From Gammaproteobacteria bacterium (lineage in GTDB: Bacteria > Pseudomonadota > Gammaproteobacteria > Pseudomonadales > JAUIET01): a stretch of DNA of 64,000 nucleotides. Positions 36,983 to 46,401 of the stretch are shown piece after piece. Below the pieces are notes generated by a model. That model did no database searches, was not told the DNA's origin, and saw nothing but the letters and a program-made list of their open reading frames with translations. The position numbers and the translations under genes are program-made. The stretch covers positions 247,091 to 311,090 of the forward strand of contig JAUIET010000006.1 of NCBI GenBank assembly GCA_030429735.1. The letters run 5' to 3'. How positions within the stretch are numbered: position 1 is the first letter of the stretch; every line of letters starts with the position of its first letter.

Positions 36983-39207
36983 CGGTTCATCCCCACGCAT
37001 GTGGGGAACGCTCGCCCAGTAGCTCTTGGTTTTTGGCATTGACCGGTTCATCCCCACGCATGTGGGGAACGCTCCACAAGCAATCGACTGCCAGTTTTTT
37101 CGGTCGGTTCATCCCCACGCATGTGGGGAACGCGCAGCCAAACCGAATGGAATTGTGCCGCAGTACGGTTCATCCCCACGCATGTGGGGAACGCAAGCGG
37201 GCCGTCTGGCACATCGGCCGGGTACTCGGTTCATCCCCACGCATGTGGGGAACGCATCATGTGCACGGTGAAACCATTGAGCAGATGCGGTTCATCCCCA
37301 CGCATGTGGGGAACGCAACACCATGAAGAATTTAAAAGAAATGTACAACGGTTCATCCCCACGCATGTGGGGAACGCGCGGCCAAAACAATATGGCTGGG
37401 AGTCTGTAATGGTTCATCCCCACGCATGTGGGGAACGCAAATTTATGGGTGATCAATTTAGCCCTTACGACGGTTCATCCCCACGCATGTGGGGAACGCA
37501 ATTCGCGCCTATCAAGTGGACTGAAGAGATGCGGTTCATCCCCACGCATGTGGGGAACGCGACACGCCTGCAATGGCAAACCGTCAACTGACCGGTTCAT
37601 CCCCACGCATGTGGGGAACGCTATGGCCATGGTACCGCCCATCAGTCGGAGCGCGGTTCATCCCCACGCATGTGGGGAACGCCCGCAGATGCGGTGACAA
37701 TGCCATTGGGCTGACGGTTCATCCCCACGCATGTGGGGAACGCATCAACCGGCTTGATTGGCCACACCTGCACAACGGTTCATCCCCACGCATGTGGGGA
37801 ACGCTGAAACTATTTACCGACATAGCAATACTGGCCCGGTTCATCCCCACGCATGTGGGGAACGCGCTTGTCCTGATTGTCACGACAATGCGGACTGCGG
37901 TTCATCCCCACGCATGTGGGGAACGCATGAGCCGTTCAATTTCAATGACAGCTATATCCGGTTCATCCCCACGCATGTGGGGAACGCCACGCCAGAGGCG
38001 TTTAGGCTGGGGTCGGTACCGGTTCATCCCCACGCATGTGGGGAACGCTTATAGCTATTGAGAGTGAGAATATAAAAGAACGGTTCATCCCCACGCATGT
38101 GGGGAACGCACTCATTGCGTCATTCGCGTGCGAGCCTGATGCGGTTCATCCCCACGCATGTGGGGAACGCGCCGGAAATAGGAATCGAAAATATTCCTCG
38201 TGCGGTTCATCCCCACGCATGTGGGGAACGCGGCGCAACCTTGATGATTCGTGGGAAGGGTTTCGGTTCATCCCCACGCATGTGGGGAACGCACTGCCCC
38301 GTCTACAGCTGCTGGGCAGGAAGCCGGTTCATCCCCACGCATGTGGGGAACGCCATCAAACCCATAGCATCAGCGCTATCGATGACGGTTCATCCCCACG
38401 CATGTGGGGAACGCGCTCAAAGATTAAGTATCGGGTTTATCTCCCGCGGTTCATCCCCACGCATGTGGGGAACGCTTCTGATATTCAGGTAAGCACGGTT
38501 CGCAAAACGGTTCATCCCCACGCATGTGGGGAACGCCTGATTCATAAAGACCGCCGCCCAATCAAGCGCGGTTCATCCCCACGCATGTGGGGAACGCACA
38601 CCCGTCCATCAAGGCTGCGGCACGTATCGCGGTTCATCCCCACGCATGTGGGGAACGCAGTAACTTCTTGCGCACATCCCTATCGACACGCGGTTCATCC
38701 CCACGCATGTGGGGAACGCGCAGACATTGGCATAATACAAATCGCCTGTAGCGGTTCATCCCCACGCATGTGGGGAACGCTTGCATTTGGCGTGGAAGAA
38801 CGGCTTAACTGACGGTTCATCCCCACGCATGTGGGGAACGCTTCAACCGGTCGAATCGCTACGTTTAGCCTGGCGGTTCATCCCCACGCATGTGGGGAAC
38901 GCCCCAGAAGTCCCAGAATCGATAACCCCCGGACCGGTTCATCCCCACGCATGTGGGGAACGCGATTTTTTCGTGCTGGTCTTTCATGGTGACTCCGGTT
39001 CATCCCCACGCATGTGGGGAACGCAAGGCTATCGGGCCGATTACGAACGGATTAAGCGGTTCATCCCCACGCATGTGGGGAACGCTGAGCACTGAAGAGC
39101 AAAAGCAAGCCCGCAAACGGTTCATCCCCACGCATGTGGGGAACGCATTCAGCCAATCAAACCCATAGACCTGCAACCCGGTTCATCCCCACGCATGTGG
39201 GGAACGC
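36983..39207 (-). CRISPR. Type I-E CRISPR array, 37 repeats and 36 spacers
   Basis: Repeats recur every 61 bases without exception from 36983 to 39179: 37 units of 29 nt and 36 spacers of exactly 32 nt. In crRNA orientation (minus strand) the repeat runs GCGTTCCCCAC-ATGC-GTGGGGATGAACC plus a final G; CCCCAC/GTGGGG is the Cas6e stem and ATGAACCG the 5' handle, close to the E. coli type I-E repeat. Every repeat I checked is identical over the 28-nt core, including the terminal ones. The single variable position is the last base (plus-strand T at 37410, C elsewhere). New spacers should enter at the high-coordinate, leader end next to cas2. Confidence 0.98.
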
Positions 39208-39271
39208 ACTAATTGTACATCTTTGTTTTTAAAGAACAAAATTCAGCGTGTGAATTCTACCAACACTAATT
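39208..39271 (-). promoter_or_regulatory. CRISPR leader between cas2 and the first repeat
   Basis: A 64-base AT-rich stretch between the cas2 stop and the first repeat, the position and composition expected of a type I-E leader. On the minus strand TTGTTC (39234-39239) and TACAAT (39212-39217) are 16 bases apart and form a possible sigma70 promoter, though transcription would start just inside the first repeat. TTTGTTC-TTTAAAAACAAA forms a small AT hairpin between these hexamers. The leader is short, so part of the true leader may overlap the 3' end of cas2. Confidence 0.6.
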
Positions 39272-40501
<1,230 letters not shown>

Positions 40502-40509
<8 letters not shown>

Positions 40510-41116
40510 CGTTTTTTCCATCCAAGGCTGCGTGTTGTTGCACGAGAACGTTCATTTGTTTGATTGCAAGTTCATTCAGCGCTGCTAAGCGCTGGGACTG
40601 GGTTAATTCCTGTTGAATGAAATGGGCGTTTAAAGACTCCAAATTGGCAAGGCACACCAATTGCTGCATTGTGGCGTGATCACGCATATTACCGCTGAGA
40701 TCCGGGTTCAATGCTCGCCACTGAGCAGCCGTTACGCCAAATAAAGCAACATTGAGCAAATCCGCTTCGCTGGCATATATGCTGTTTATCTGCGCAGCCG
40801 ACACAGCATCTGGTATAAGGTTTTGCTTTATGGCGCCGGTTTTTTCTATCCATTCTTTTGCGGTGAGCGTAAAACTGTTCAACCCCGCTCGCTTTTTAAT
40901 GTCATCGAATTCAATGACATTAAAATTCGCATTATTCAGCTGCTCCCAGATGCTCAGGAATTCAATCGTATTGCGATTACGCAACCAGTTGCCAATAATA
41001 ACGCCGGTTCGATCTTTATTTTTATATCGAGCGATATCCGTAATATTGATGTACTCAACGCCATTCGTTGAAGTGGTGGCTATGTCCTGGTTTAAAACGT
41101 GTAGTTTCGGGCTCAT
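40502..41116 (-). CDS. KilA-N domain protein embedded in the cas operon
   Basis: 204 residues from the ATG at 41116, preceded by AAGGAAGAG at ideal spacing; weaker in-frame starts lie upstream (ATG 41227, TTG 41233). Residues about 17-96 form a KilA-N domain: YINITDIARYKN, then VIIGNWLRNRNTIEFLSIWE and FTLTAKEWIEKTGAI, the DNA-binding module of phage proteins. The C-terminal part (YASEADLLNVALFG, then LANLESLNAHFIQQ) resembles the tail of full-length bacterial KilA-N proteins I recall. It is not a standard type I-E component. It lies 149 bases after cas6e and overlaps cas1 by 8 bases, so it is an operon member. It could regulate cas1-cas2 expression or take part in adaptation; both are inference. 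Confidence 0.88.
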
Positions 41117-41265
41117 ACGCTCTTCCTTGAGTCGTGTGGGTATTGAAATTTCTATTGGTGGCATATTACTCAGACCACGGCTACAACAATCTTGCTGCAA
41201 CTGTATGTCTCGGAATGCCAAATTCATATTCAATCATTAGCAATCTCGTCGAATCCGCTAATCCT

Positions 41266-42051
41266 TTAAGCAGGTGCTATTCTACGAATCATCATCAGTC
41301 CGCAGCCAAAAGCCTTGGCTGGCCCAATTCCTTTAGCAATAGCACCAATAATCAAGTCCGAATCGCACACAGTCAGTACACCTTCGTAGTCTAAACAACT
41401 AAAGCCTGCACTTCGTCCTTTTTCGGGTAGTGCGTTCCAACGATAACCGGATGTTCGCAGAGTGGGCTCCTCAATACTGAAGCCGTTTGTCCCAGCACGT
41501 TTCATCAGCCAGAGTTTCCCTGCCGAATCAGCTTCTTTTTGTAGCTCAGCCGTTAGATCTTTTACAACGCCCTTAGCCGAATAATCAGTATGCTGATTTA
41601 AAACTTGAAACAGTTCTCGCTTTGAACCTTGAGAAGAGATGTCTCGTTGCGTACATTGATTCTTCAAATACTGGAACTGCGCGTCCATCACCACATCATG
41701 CCGCTTGGAATTCTTGCCCTCTGTATTTCTGCGGGTAATGGTTGGGTTGGCTCTAAGCTTAAAGGCAAGTCTATCGCCTTCTTTAAGCTGCGGGTTGTAG
41801 CGCTTACTATGAACATCAAAAATGGGCGAATTATCAATTGGTTTTGAGTCAGAAAGCACATAGTACAGAGGGCTTGCGCTACCATAGCCAAGCTGCTCGT
41901 TGCTGATCTCTTCACGAAAAAGAAAACGGTCACGGTCATCGAACAAATCCCACAGAAGTCTATGCATACTATAACTTCGGTCTCTTAAGATTTGTCCGAG
42001 CTGAGAATGCTGACCCATCGTTTCGTTCAAGACTATTCGAGATAAGTACAT
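41266..42051 (-). CDS. cas6e: crRNA endoribonuclease Cas6e (CasE)
   Basis: 261 residues from MYLSRIVLNE at 42051, which matches the conserved MYLSK start of Cas6e; the ATG shares its A with the cas5e stop (TAATG). The catalytic histidine is probably in SMHRLLWDLF (about residue 29), and the C-terminal glycine-rich loop GIGPAKAFGCGLMMIR contacts the repeat stem. It cuts the precursor at the base of each repeat hairpin. It is larger than E. coli Cas6e (199), mostly through a longer middle section (about residues 115-200). Confidence 0.93.
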   Translation of the reverse strand: MYLSRIVLNETMGQHSQLGQILRDRSYSMHRLLWDLFDDRDRFLFREEISNEQLGYGSASPLYYVLSDSKPIDNSPIFDVHSKRYNPQLKEGDRLAFKLRANPTITRRNTEGKNSKRHDVVMDAQFQYLKNQCTQRDISSQGSKRELFQVLNQHTDYSAKGVVKDLTAELQKEADSAGKLWLMKRAGTNGFSIEEPTLRTSGYRWNALPEKGRSAGFSCLDYEGVLTVCDSDLIIGAIAKGIGPAKAFGCGLMMIRRIAPA

Positions 42052-42842
42052 TACGCGTTCTCTTTCTTGGCTGTGTCCTCTGGTGCGATCCAAAGAAATT
42101 CTTTTCGCGGCTTGAACTGCCATCGTCGACGCGAGCTGGGAAGGTCGCGCCGTAATAACTCCTGTACCGTCGAAGTTGAAAATTCATCACTTTCATCCGC
42201 AAAAGATGATTTAGCTCCTTCCCAGTAGTAGTGGGTAAGGCTATCTTCCGGGAGCCAGCGAGAATCTCTGGCCCACTCAGGCACATCGACTAACAATGAA
42301 CCTGGGATATAAGAATCCAGGGCTTGCTTGAAATTTCTAGCCTGCATAATTTGCGGATTAAGTGGTGCAGCAATTGGGCAGGCCTTGCGGCCAAGATAGA
42401 GGTGAAACTTCGGTGATAGTAGCGCATTTTTAAGGTCGCCCAGCGAAGTGCGAGGTTCTTCGCATGCAGTGCTGAGTGCAACGATGGCTTGGGCATCCAT
42501 TCGATACTCTCTGGACGAAAGAGTTGTGCCGAGTCGAGACTGCCCAACTGTTAGTGCGTCTCGGCGTGTTCGGTAGACGAATTTACCAACGGAATCAGGC
42601 GCTTGCGTTGTATGATAATCTTTTAGTATCGTCCCCGCCGAATGAAGTTTGACCGCCAGCGCATAGTCTTCCCACAGCGCCTTTTGGCCGCCATCATCAT
42701 CGCGATTGACACCTAAGGCAGCCCCCAGTAGTCCAGCGATAGCTGATTTTCCAGGATAATTGGCGCTACGCCTGACCTCACCAACGGCAATTTCGCCCCA
42801 GCTCGCCATCGGCCCGTACAGCCTGAACAATAGATATTCCAT
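42051..42842 (-). CDS. cas5e: Cascade subunit Cas5e (CasD)
   Basis: 263 residues. The N-terminal MEYLLFRLYGPMASWGEIAVGEVR is the typical Cas5e RAMP start, and YPGKSAIAGLLGAALGVNRDD is the conserved glycine loop. Cas5 holds the 5' handle of crRNA at the foot of Cascade. It is slightly longer than E. coli CasD (224) because of a C-terminal extension after about residue 225. It follows cas7e after 9 bases and overlaps cas6e by one base. Confidence 0.93.
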   Translation of the reverse strand: MEYLLFRLYGPMASWGEIAVGEVRRSANYPGKSAIAGLLGAALGVNRDDDGGQKALWEDYALAVKLHSAGTILKDYHTTQAPDSVGKFVYRTRRDALTVGQSRLGTTLSSREYRMDAQAIVALSTACEEPRTSLGDLKNALLSPKFHLYLGRKACPIAAPLNPQIMQARNFKQALDSYIPGSLLVDVPEWARDSRWLPEDSLTHYYWEGAKSSFADESDEFSTSTVQELLRRDLPSSRRRWQFKPRKEFLWIAPEDTAKKENA

Positions 42843-42851
42843 GTCGGAGAA

Positions 42852-43913
42852 TCAGCTGTTCAGGAATGACAACAGGGCGTCCATAGAGCCTTCGCCCGCC
42901 TGTGCATTCACAGTGCAGCGGTCATCAGCACAAGCCCCGTAGACTGAATCAAAATTCTCCGTTTGCTTGTTCAAGGCATCGATCGCCGCCTGGGCAAAAT
43001 CCTCGGCGTGCCTGGGTACCGGCTTGAGAAAAGCGACTGATAGTGAACGCGGTTGCTGGTTGCCCCGTTCCGCAAGAATATAGGAGGCGTAAGCGCGGCT
43101 ACCAAAACTATTTTGCTTGCCGGTGGGGGCTACCTTTGCTGCTGCCTCAACTAACGCTGACACTGACTTGTTTGCCAGCGCAGTATTCCCACCTAGGTTA
43201 TCCAACAGTAATTCGCGGTTGATACAGATATAGGAATAAAAGAGTCCAGCGGCGAATCCGGTCTCACCAATGTGAGCAGCACCGGCGTCTTCGCTGTGAT
43301 CATTCAAGTCATCAACCGCCGTAAAGTAGTCATCTTCAATCGCCACTGCATGTACGGAGATTGCATGAGCCACCTGGCACGCAGCCTCAATATTGTGAGT
43401 CGGCTTTTTCGCAAGCATACGCCCGAACAGGGCTATATCCACGTCCATATCTTCTTTACGCAGCAAGTCCAGCTCGGTATCTTCCGGACCGCGATTTTCT
43501 GCTATTAGGCGATCTGTAAGATTATCAATAGCAGCTTGTTCCGCGCGGCTGATATGCACGAGCTGCTCTATCTCCAATTCGAGCAGTTCCTTATCTTTCG
43601 CCGCGGACTTACGCTTACCAAACTGATCAGCAATTTTTTCAGCCCACTGCTTCGCTTTTTTCTCAGGAACACCGCCGGAGAGCAATTTCTCGTAAGCACC
43701 GACGCCCAGCAATTTAGTTCGAGTTCCAGTATGTTCATGTAGTGCCCGCTGAAACAGTTCCGATGTGCGCCAGTTTCGCTTCAAACTCTGCGATGACACA
43801 CGCAGGCGATCAGTACCGCCCATCTTGGCCGTTTTGGGTCGCCCTAAATCGTCTCTATTGAGGTTGGCTGGCGGATATGAGGTTAGCAAATGAATCTGTA
43901 AGAATCGTTCCAT
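42852..43913 (-). CDS. cas7e: Cascade backbone subunit Cas7e (CasC)
   Basis: 353 residues (E. coli CasC 363). FLQIHLLTSYPPANLNRDDLGRPKTAKMGG at the start holds the conserved N-R-D-D-x-G-R-P-K segment, then RVSSQSLKRNWRTSE, and DIALFGRMLA in the middle. Six copies polymerise along the crRNA spacer to form the Cascade backbone. It follows cse2 after 30 bases. No truncation or odd residue seen. Confidence 0.94.
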   Translation of the reverse strand: MERFLQIHLLTSYPPANLNRDDLGRPKTAKMGGTDRLRVSSQSLKRNWRTSELFQRALHEHTGTRTKLLGVGAYEKLLSGGVPEKKAKQWAEKIADQFGKRKSAAKDKELLELEIEQLVHISRAEQAAIDNLTDRLIAENRGPEDTELDLLRKEDMDVDIALFGRMLAKKPTHNIEAACQVAHAISVHAVAIEDDYFTAVDDLNDHSEDAGAAHIGETGFAAGLFYSYICINRELLLDNLGGNTALANKSVSALVEAAAKVAPTGKQNSFGSRAYASYILAERGNQQPRSLSVAFLKPVPRHAEDFAQAAIDALNKQTENFDSVYGACADDRCTVNAQAGEGSMDALLSFLNS

Positions 43914-43943
43914 CGGAATGCTCCAATCTAAATGATCGTATAT

Positions 43944-44498
43944 TCAATCTTTGAGGTTTAGGTAGTAGTCACTGGCCCAACGTATCGCCAAGCGATCTTC
44001 AGCTTTGCGGGCAGGTGCGGCTCGGTATTCTTTGTGCCAGTGCAGTGTGTCGTTCGCGACTGAGCTTATGTTCGCTTTGCCACCCAGCAGTGAGAGTGCA
44101 CCACACATGCGGCGAAAAAAATCCTCCGGGTTACGGCTTTTCTGTAATTGCTGAAATCGCAATTCGCTCATAACCGCTTTCCCTCCACTTTCCTTCGGCC
44201 GTGCCAAAGAAGCTGCAAAGGTACTTTTCCCCAAATCTTTCGTACTAGCTATTGGCACTCTTACTCTGGACACCAGTGCGGCTACCGCCGCCACTTCACT
44301 TAGTGGTGCCTTTACACCATTCGACCAATGCTCCGGCATTCTTCGAAGAAAATGTGCAAACGCTGGTGTTAGCAATATATCTACAGGTGACTGTGCACGA
44401 CGCAACCGTGCTCTGTCCGCACGATTGTCATCCAGCCACTCCCACCAGGCCGACAAACACTGAGCGTCGGCGTCGGAAATAAAAGGGAAGTCCCTCAT
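43944..44498 (-). CDS. cse2: Cascade small subunit Cse2 (CasB, Cas11e)
   Basis: 184 residues (E. coli CasB 160). WWEWLDDNRADRARLRRAQSPVD matches the N-terminal helix of Cse2, and SELRFQQLQKSRNPEDFFRRMCGALSLL the middle helical region, with WASDYYL at the end. Two copies stabilise the R-loop on the non-target strand. Its start overlaps the cas8e stop by 4 bases (ATGA), so translation is coupled. Confidence 0.92.
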   Translation of the reverse strand: MRDFPFISDADAQCLSAWWEWLDDNRADRARLRRAQSPVDILLTPAFAHFLRRMPEHWSNGVKAPLSEVAAVAALVSRVRVPIASTKDLGKSTFAASLARPKESGGKAVMSELRFQQLQKSRNPEDFFRRMCGALSLLGGKANISSVANDTLHWHKEYRAAPARKAEDRLAIRWASDYYLNLKD

Positions 44499-46108
44499 TT
44501 CTTTACCTCTTTGTTCGCAGAAACATAACCGTCCAATTCTTTCAGGCTTTTCAATGTTTTCATTTTCTTGTTAAGAGTAAGCCTGGACTTTACTATGCGA
44601 CTAAGATCCAGATCCTCAGCAGTGCCTTCCATGGCCCAGTGATCAAACAACTGAAAGGCAGTGTGCCGAAGTAACTTGCCCCAAGTTTCCGCCACTTGCC
44701 ACGGCATCGTACGGGAAGGAATGCTTAGCGGTTTAAGCTGGCCGTAGAATGTGCTTTCGGTACGTTCCCAGAAAGACTCATCAATCATGCTTGTGTCGCC
44801 TTTCACGTCACCAGGACGATCAAACCAGGCGCTTTTTATCTGGGAACGCAGCACTTGCAATGTGTCTCTAGCGGCCTGGACTAGCGAGTCAACAAACTGA
44901 ATAAAGGTTTCCCGGTGGCCATCTGCCACTCTGGTGACCGGCATTTGCTGGTCGTGCCAGCAACGGGCTTTCATGTTGTCCATATCAAAGCCAAAACACC
45001 AGATTCTTGCATCAAAGTCCACTTGCTCGGAGAAAGCTCGCAGCTCAAATATTCGGGAATGATTAAACGCTGCGGCAACTTTGGCAGCACTGTCTCCATT
45101 GCTATCGTCTCGCCAATTCATGCCCAGCCAGTGGCGGTAACCGAGGCCGCCCTTCTGCCCCTTCAAGCAAATCGGAGGTTTTTTGTTCTGCGGATCAAGT
45201 CTATAAGGACTCAGAGGATGATCCCATATTCCCTCGTAGTTCACACCAAAATTCTTGGTTCGATAATGGGTCACCAGCACGTCGACATTCTCTCCACATA
45301 GGTCGCACTCGGCGCGTTCCTGCACAACGGGTTCAAATCGAATTCGACGCGGCATGCCCCAATACATTTGCAGTGGATTCACGTCTTCCTTGAAGGTTGG
45401 CATTCCGGACTTGTCAGAACATCGCGTTGCGGCAAGCCAGGGGAAGACCGTACTGTCGCCGGGTGCGGCCTTTCGAAAATCCTCCTCAGATAATACATTG
45501 AGCCATAGCTTCTGCCATAAAGACGCATTCTGCTCACCGGGCACCAGCAATGTCGTAAGCGGGCCCCCACCACGCAATCCAGTTCTATGCCCTTGTCCAC
45601 CGGAAGGTGCATTAGTCTGCAATGTAAACAAGGCTATCGCTGCGCAACTTGGACACATCTTGCTGACTGAGTCACCTTTAACGAAAAGGTCAAGGTTGTC
45701 TTTGAGTGTTTTCGCACCCGGAGCATCAATCAGCAGCGTCGAAATCGGTTTTTGCTCTCCCTCTGTGAGATCAAAGTCTTGCAGAAATGCGGGGCCGTCT
45801 TCGTTTATTAGATTAAATGCTCCCGCATAAGGTTGGAATTTAGCTCTCAGCTCATCGGAACTGGGCGGAGAGAAATACAGCTCCACCCAGTGTTCATCAT
45901 CCTCTGGCGGAACGCATGTTTGCAGCAAGCCAATTAGAAATTGATAGAGTGCGCCTTGAAAATCGGCTCGACTGGCATCTAATTCGAACTCAGATCTATC
46001 ACTATGCTCTGTAATCTGCCAGGGCGCAATACGGATTCCCGAACTAACAGGCATCCAGCGGTCTTCAAGCAAATTAGTTTCCGCAGTAGTCCTACGCATT
46101 TTAGTCAT
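44495..46108 (-). CDS. cas8e: Cascade large subunit Cas8e (Cse1, CasA)
   Basis: 537 residues (E. coli 502). LLEDRWMPVSSGIRIAPWQI is the conserved start, and two C-x2-C pairs (CPSCAAIAL and CDLCGENVD) form the likely zinc site. The N-terminal domain recognises the PAM and the C-terminal four-helix bundle recruits Cas3. The start ATG shares four bases with the stop of the small membrane-protein gene at 46105-46218, and no Shine-Dalgarno of its own is visible before it; translation is probably coupled to that gene. Confidence 0.93.
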   Translation of the reverse strand: MTKMRRTTAETNLLEDRWMPVSSGIRIAPWQITEHSDRSEFELDASRADFQGALYQFLIGLLQTCVPPEDDEHWVELYFSPPSSDELRAKFQPYAGAFNLINEDGPAFLQDFDLTEGEQKPISTLLIDAPGAKTLKDNLDLFVKGDSVSKMCPSCAAIALFTLQTNAPSGGQGHRTGLRGGGPLTTLLVPGEQNASLWQKLWLNVLSEEDFRKAAPGDSTVFPWLAATRCSDKSGMPTFKEDVNPLQMYWGMPRRIRFEPVVQERAECDLCGENVDVLVTHYRTKNFGVNYEGIWDHPLSPYRLDPQNKKPPICLKGQKGGLGYRHWLGMNWRDDSNGDSAAKVAAAFNHSRIFELRAFSEQVDFDARIWCFGFDMDNMKARCWHDQQMPVTRVADGHRETFIQFVDSLVQAARDTLQVLRSQIKSAWFDRPGDVKGDTSMIDESFWERTESTFYGQLKPLSIPSRTMPWQVAETWGKLLRHTAFQLFDHWAMEGTAEDLDLSRIVKSRLTLNKKMKTLKSLKELDGYVSANKEVKK

Positions 46109-46218
46109 GCTAATTTGACGATCGCCAAAATACCGAAAATTAACGCCAATGCCACCAACGCGCTGCTGCTCGGCGAGAGACGGTTGACTGCATCGGTGAG
46201 TTTTGTGATCAAGTCCAT
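46105..46218 (-). CDS. 37-residue single-transmembrane small protein, first gene of the Cascade operon
   Basis: A frame of 37 codons from ATG 46218 to TGA 46105-46107. Residues 1-18 form a polar, amphipathic arm (MDLITKLTDAVNRLSPSS), and residues about 19-37 are one hydrophobic helix (SALVALALIFGILAIVKLA). GAG lies 6 bases before the ATG. The TGA overlaps the cas8e ATG as ATGA, the same coupling seen between cas8e and cse2, and cas8e has no Shine-Dalgarno of its own, so this frame is likely translated. I know of no such protein in standard type I-E loci. It could anchor Cascade or act as a membrane effector, or the frame could be only a leader peptide that controls cas8e. Confidence 0.68.
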   Translation of the reverse strand: MDLITKLTDAVNRLSPSSSALVALALIFGILAIVKLA

Positions 46219-46286
46219 ATCGCGCTCACTAATATGAGATAAATAGCTACATTACACGTCTAAACAATAAATGTAAAGGTACTTGT

Positions 46287-46316
46287 CTTATAAAAATTAA
46301 ACACGTATTATGTCAG
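46287..46316 (-). promoter_or_regulatory. Possible sigma70 promoter of the Cascade operon
   Basis: On the minus strand CTGACA (46311-46316) and TATAAG (46287-46292) are 18 bases apart and each differs by one base from the consensus hexamers. Transcription would start near 46280, about 60 bases before the small-protein ATG. E. coli type I-E also has a promoter in the cas3-cas8e interval. The surrounding 46225-46320 stretch is AT-rich and could bind a silencer such as H-NS; this last point is inference. Confidence 0.5.
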
Positions 46317-46365
46317 TTCTTGCCCTTGCAAGCTGACCCGGTACTCGTCTTTTAAAAGGCGCGAA

Positions 46366-46401
46366 CTGAAAGCCGTTCCCCACCTCAGTGGGGCCTTTCA
46401 G
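46366..46401. other. CRISPR-repeat-like hairpin overlapping the cas3 stop codon
   Basis: CTGAAAG (46366-46372) pairs with CTTTCAG (46395-46401), and inside it CCCCAC (46378-46383) pairs with GTGGGG (46388-46393) around a CTCA loop. The plus-strand segment CGTTCCCCAC-ctca-GTGGGG repeats the 10 bases before and the 6 bases after the loop of the array repeat in crRNA orientation; only the 4-base loop differs. The cas3 stop (46385-46387) lies inside the loop. In cas3 mRNA the antisense form of this hairpin would be present. No T-tract follows, so it is not a standard terminator. Confidence 0.55.

Noticed and set aside
37026..39168. Several apparent long plus-strand frames repeating RFIPTHVGNA / HPHACGER
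   Set aside because: They are translations of the CRISPR repeat and change identity with each spacer; no gene is present.
41117..41265. N-terminal extension of the KilA-N protein to 41227 or 41233
   Set aside because: The frame is open, but the extension has no good ribosome site and no KilA-N similarity, whereas AAGGAAGAG precedes the ATG at 41116.
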